Positions 4,663-6,436 of a DNA stretch of 6,436 bases are shown piece by piece. Each line of letters opens with the position of its first letter. The stretch's first letter is position 1. The translations under genes and the position numbers were made by a program. Where the stretch lies: the NCBI GenBank assembly GCA_934869045.1, contig CAKXAF010000160.1, forward strand, positions 1 to 6,436. The letters are read 5' to 3'. A model generated the notes under the pieces. It saw only the letters and a list, made by a program, of their open reading frames with translations. It was not told the DNA's origin and ran no database searches. This DNA is from an uncultured Nitrososphaerota archaeon (lineage in GTDB: Bacteria > Bacillota > Clostridia > Oscillospirales > Ruminococcaceae).

Positions 4663-4668
4663 AGAACC
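4647..4668 (+). promoter_or_regulatory. Imperfect palindrome over the pgi -10 box
   Basis: GGTTCT (4647-4652) and AGAACC (4663-4668) are perfect inverted arms; the ten bases between them also match partly, so 9 of 11 symmetric positions pair. The centre falls at the start of TACAAT. It lies upstream of the predicted transcription start, so it would act as DNA, for example as a repressor site, rather than as an RNA hairpin. No regulator is identified. Confidence 0.42.
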
Positions 4669-4702
4669 ATACCAAACAACCCACAATATCGGAGGAATCT
4701 TC

Positions 4703-6043
4703 ATGGCGATTCACGTTAACAGCACCTACCTGAAGGGGTTTCTGGCGGAACACGAATTGGGGGCGCTTTCCGGCGCCGTTAAGGCCGCGCATGAGTCCCT
4801 GACCAGCCACACTGGTCTTGGGAACGACTTTTTAGGATGGGTGGAGCTTCCCTCCAATTACGATAAGGAAGAATTTGCACGCATTCAGCAGGCCGCTGAA
4901 AAAATTCAGAAGCAGGCGGACATCCTGATCGTGATCGGAATCGGCGGCTCTTATCTCGGCGCCCGGGCGGCCATCGAACTGCTCCAGTCCCCTCTGTATA
5001 ACAATTTGAAAAAGGATACTCCGGACATTTACTTTGCCGGAAACAGCGTCAGCCCTTCCTACCTTCAAGAACTGCTTTCGATTTGTGAAGGCAAGGATCT
5101 GGCAGTGAACGTGATTTCCAAATCCGGCACCACAACGGAGCCTGCGCTGGCATTCCGGGTGTTCAAGTCCCTTTTAGAGAAGAAATACGGTGCGGACGGC
5201 GCCAAAGAGCGCATCTATTGCACGACGGACAAGGCCAAAGGCACCCTGAAGGAACTGGCGGACCGGGAGGGTTACGCGACCTTTGTTGTTCCCGATGACG
5301 TCGGGGGCCGCTATTCTGTGCTGACCGCTGTAGGCCTTCTGCCGATTGCCGCCGCCGGCTGTGATATCCAGAGGATCATGGACGGCGCAAAGGGCGCTCA
5401 GGAGGCATACAGCTGTGGCTGTCTGGAAAAGAATGAGTGTTATCAATACGCGGCCACCCGCTTCGCCCTCTCACAGAAAGGGAAGGCAGTGGAGATCATG
5501 GCCAGTTTTGACCCCTGCTTCGCTATGATGGCGGAGTGGTATAAGCAGCTTTTTGGCGAGAGCGAAGGTAAGGACAACAAGGGCATCTACCCCTCTTCTG
5601 TTATTTTCTCCACCGACCTGCATTCTCTGGGCCAGTTTATCCAAGACGGTTCCCGAATGATGTTCGAGACCTTTATCGATATCCAAAAGCCCAAGCAGGA
5701 CTTTTTCATCGAGGAGGATCCGGAAAATCTGGATGGTCTGAACTTCCTTTCGAACCAGGAGATGAGCAGGGTCAACCGCAAGGTGATGGAAGCCACTATC
5801 TTGGCCCATACCGAAGGCGGTGTGCCTGCCGTTGTTCTGGAAGTCCCGGAGATCAATGAGTATGAATTCGGCTGGATGGTCTATTTCTTTGAGAAGGCCT
5901 GCGCGATTTCCGGCTATCTTCTGGGGGTCAATCCCTTTGACCAGCCTGGTGTGGAAAGCTATAAGAAAAACATGTTCGCTTTGCTGGGCAAGCCCGGCTA
6001 TGAGGATCGCCGCGCGGATTTGGAGGCCCGGCTTTCCAAGTAG
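4703..6043 (+). CDS. pgi: Glucose-6-phosphate isomerase
   Basis: Interconverts glucose 6-phosphate and fructose 6-phosphate in the cytoplasm, the second step of glycolysis and a step of gluconeogenesis. At 446 residues it matches the short Firmicutes/Thermotoga-type enzyme rather than the roughly 550-residue proteobacterial form. Seen in order: IGGSYLGARAAIELL (80-94) and SKSGTTTEPALAFRVFK (139-155), the phosphate-binding SIS elements; DDVGGRYSVLTAVGLLP (198-214), PGI signature 1; FGESEGKDNKGIYPSS (284-299) with the catalytic Glu loop; STDLHSLGQFIQ (303-314) with His307; and GVNPFDQPGVESYKK (408-422), signature 2, with the conserved active-site Lys. ATG 4703 has GGAGGA 6 nt upstream. It has its own promoter and appears intact. 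Confidence 0.97.
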   Translation: MAIHVNSTYLKGFLAEHELGALSGAVKAAHESLTSHTGLGNDFLGWVELPSNYDKEEFARIQQAAEKIQKQADILIVIGIGGSYLGARAAIELLQSPLYNNLKKDTPDIYFAGNSVSPSYLQELLSICEGKDLAVNVISKSGTTTEPALAFRVFKSLLEKKYGADGAKERIYCTTDKAKGTLKELADREGYATFVVPDDVGGRYSVLTAVGLLPIAAAGCDIQRIMDGAKGAQEAYSCGCLEKNECYQYAATRFALSQKGKAVEIMASFDPCFAMMAEWYKQLFGESEGKDNKGIYPSSVIFSTDLHSLGQFIQDGSRMMFETFIDIQKPKQDFFIEEDPENLDGLNFLSNQEMSRVNRKVMEATILAHTEGGVPAVVLEVPEINEYEFGWMVYFFEKACAISGYLLGVNPFDQPGVESYKKNMFALLGKPGYEDRRADLEARLSK

Positions 6044-6115
6044 CCCTTATGAAGGACAGGTATCCCGGCGCCGGTAGATTTGGCATATGCGGCGGGATTC
6101 TTGCATAACAACAAA

Positions 6116-6133
6116 CGGGGCGGGTCCGCCCCG
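6116..6133 (+). other. GC-rich stem-loop between pgi and the ATPase gene
   Basis: CGGGGCG (6116-6122), loop GGTC, CGCCCCG (6127-6133): seven perfect GC pairs. On the + strand it is followed by ATAAAAT, so it lacks the T-tract of an intrinsic terminator. Read on the - strand it is followed by TTTGTTGTT, which is closer to one, yet there is no - strand gene here. It ends 7 nt before the GGAGG of the next gene, so it may instead act in that gene's leader or mark the 3' end of pgi mRNA. Confidence 0.45.
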
Positions 6134-6153
6134 ATAAAATGGAGGTACGCGAT

Positions 6154-6436
6154 ATGATTAAACTGATCGTAGGGAAAAAAGGCACCGGCAAAACCAAGAT
6201 CCTGGTGGACATGGTCGAAGCGGCGGAAAAGATTTCCAGCGGCAATGTCGTCTGCATTGAAAAGGTCCCGCACCTCACCTATGACATTCCTTCCTCTGTC
6301 CGGCTGATGGAGACTTCCAAGGATGAGATTGAGGGATATGACGAGTTTTACGGCTTCCTGACAGGTGTCCTTGCCGGTAATTTTGACATCACGGATATGT
6401 TCATTGACTCTACGCTTCGCATTGGCGGTCGGGATT
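6154..6436 (+). CDS. P-loop ATP-binding protein of unknown role (5' part)
   Basis: Partial: 94 codons are visible and the frame is open at the window edge. ATG 6154 follows GGAGGT (6141-6146) with 7 nt spacing. The N-terminus MIKLIVGKKGTGKTKILVDM has a perfect Walker A motif (GKKGTGKT, residues 7-14) straight after a first beta strand. ITDMFIDSTL (about residues 79-88), a hydrophobic strand ending in Asp85, is a candidate Walker B. The sequence resembles a family of roughly 200-residue ATP-binding proteins common in Clostridia, which I recall being loosely labelled PilT-like; the visible part gives no support for a role in pilus motility. No signal peptide or membrane segment is visible. Its substrate and partners are unknown. 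Confidence 0.78.
   Translation, partial: MIKLIVGKKGTGKTKILVDMVEAAEKISSGNVVCIEKVPHLTYDIPSSVRLMETSKDEIEGYDEFYGFLTGVLAGNFDITDMFIDSTLRIGGRD

Noticed and set aside
6080..6109. Promoter for the ATPase gene, TTGGCA with CATAAC
   Set aside because: The -35 is acceptable but the -10 matches the consensus poorly; not enough to call.
1..6436. CRISPR array, tRNA or rRNA genes, insertion sequences, prophage or defence genes
   Set aside because: No regularly spaced repeats, cloverleaf sequences, transposase-like ORFs or terminal inverted repeats were seen; gene content is housekeeping throughout.

Overview
The window is a bacterial chromosome segment from a Gram-positive (Firmicutes) organism, most likely class Clostridia and plausibly Oscillospirales. 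The grounds are the gene order (KOW protein, infA, rpmJ, rpsM, rpsK, rpsD, rpoA, rplQ), the four-cysteine zinc form of S4, strong AGGAGG-type ribosome binding sites on nearly every gene, a short Firmicutes-type glucose-6-phosphate isomerase, and moderately GC-rich codon use. Genus cannot be resolved from the sequence alone. All genes are on the + strand.

Region 1 (about 1-3640) is the distal end of the large ribosomal-protein cluster. It starts inside a small KOW-domain gene whose end overlaps infA, then continues rpmJ, rpsM, rpsK, rpsD, rpoA, rplQ. These supply translation initiation factor IF-1, ribosomal proteins L36, S13, S11, S4 and L17, and the RNA polymerase alpha subunit. Most junctions are short. 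Three spacers (infA-rpmJ, rpmJ-rpsM and especially the 161-nt rpsD-rpoA spacer) can fold into strong stem-loops. Two neighbouring genes, infA and rpmJ, use non-ATG starts (TTG and GTG). The cluster ends at a tandem pair of hairpins after rplQ that lacks the usual T-tract.

Region 2 (about 3670-4613) has its own sigma-A-type promoter, a probable 33-residue single-span membrane peptide not covered by standard gene-length cut-offs, and a HAD-superfamily YjjG/YfnB-type nucleotidase. Region 3 (about 4630-6043) is pgi, the glycolytic glucose-6-phosphate isomerase, with its own promoter whose -10 box sits at the centre of a 22-bp imperfect palindrome that could be an operator. Region 4 (6044-end) is a spacer with a GC-rich stem-loop, followed by the 5' part of a P-loop ATP-binding protein of unknown role, cut by the window edge.

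This is essentially housekeeping DNA. I see no mobile element, CRISPR array, tRNA/rRNA, defence locus or clear novel system. The points worth a second look are the intercistronic RNA structures, the small membrane ORF and the promoter palindromes.
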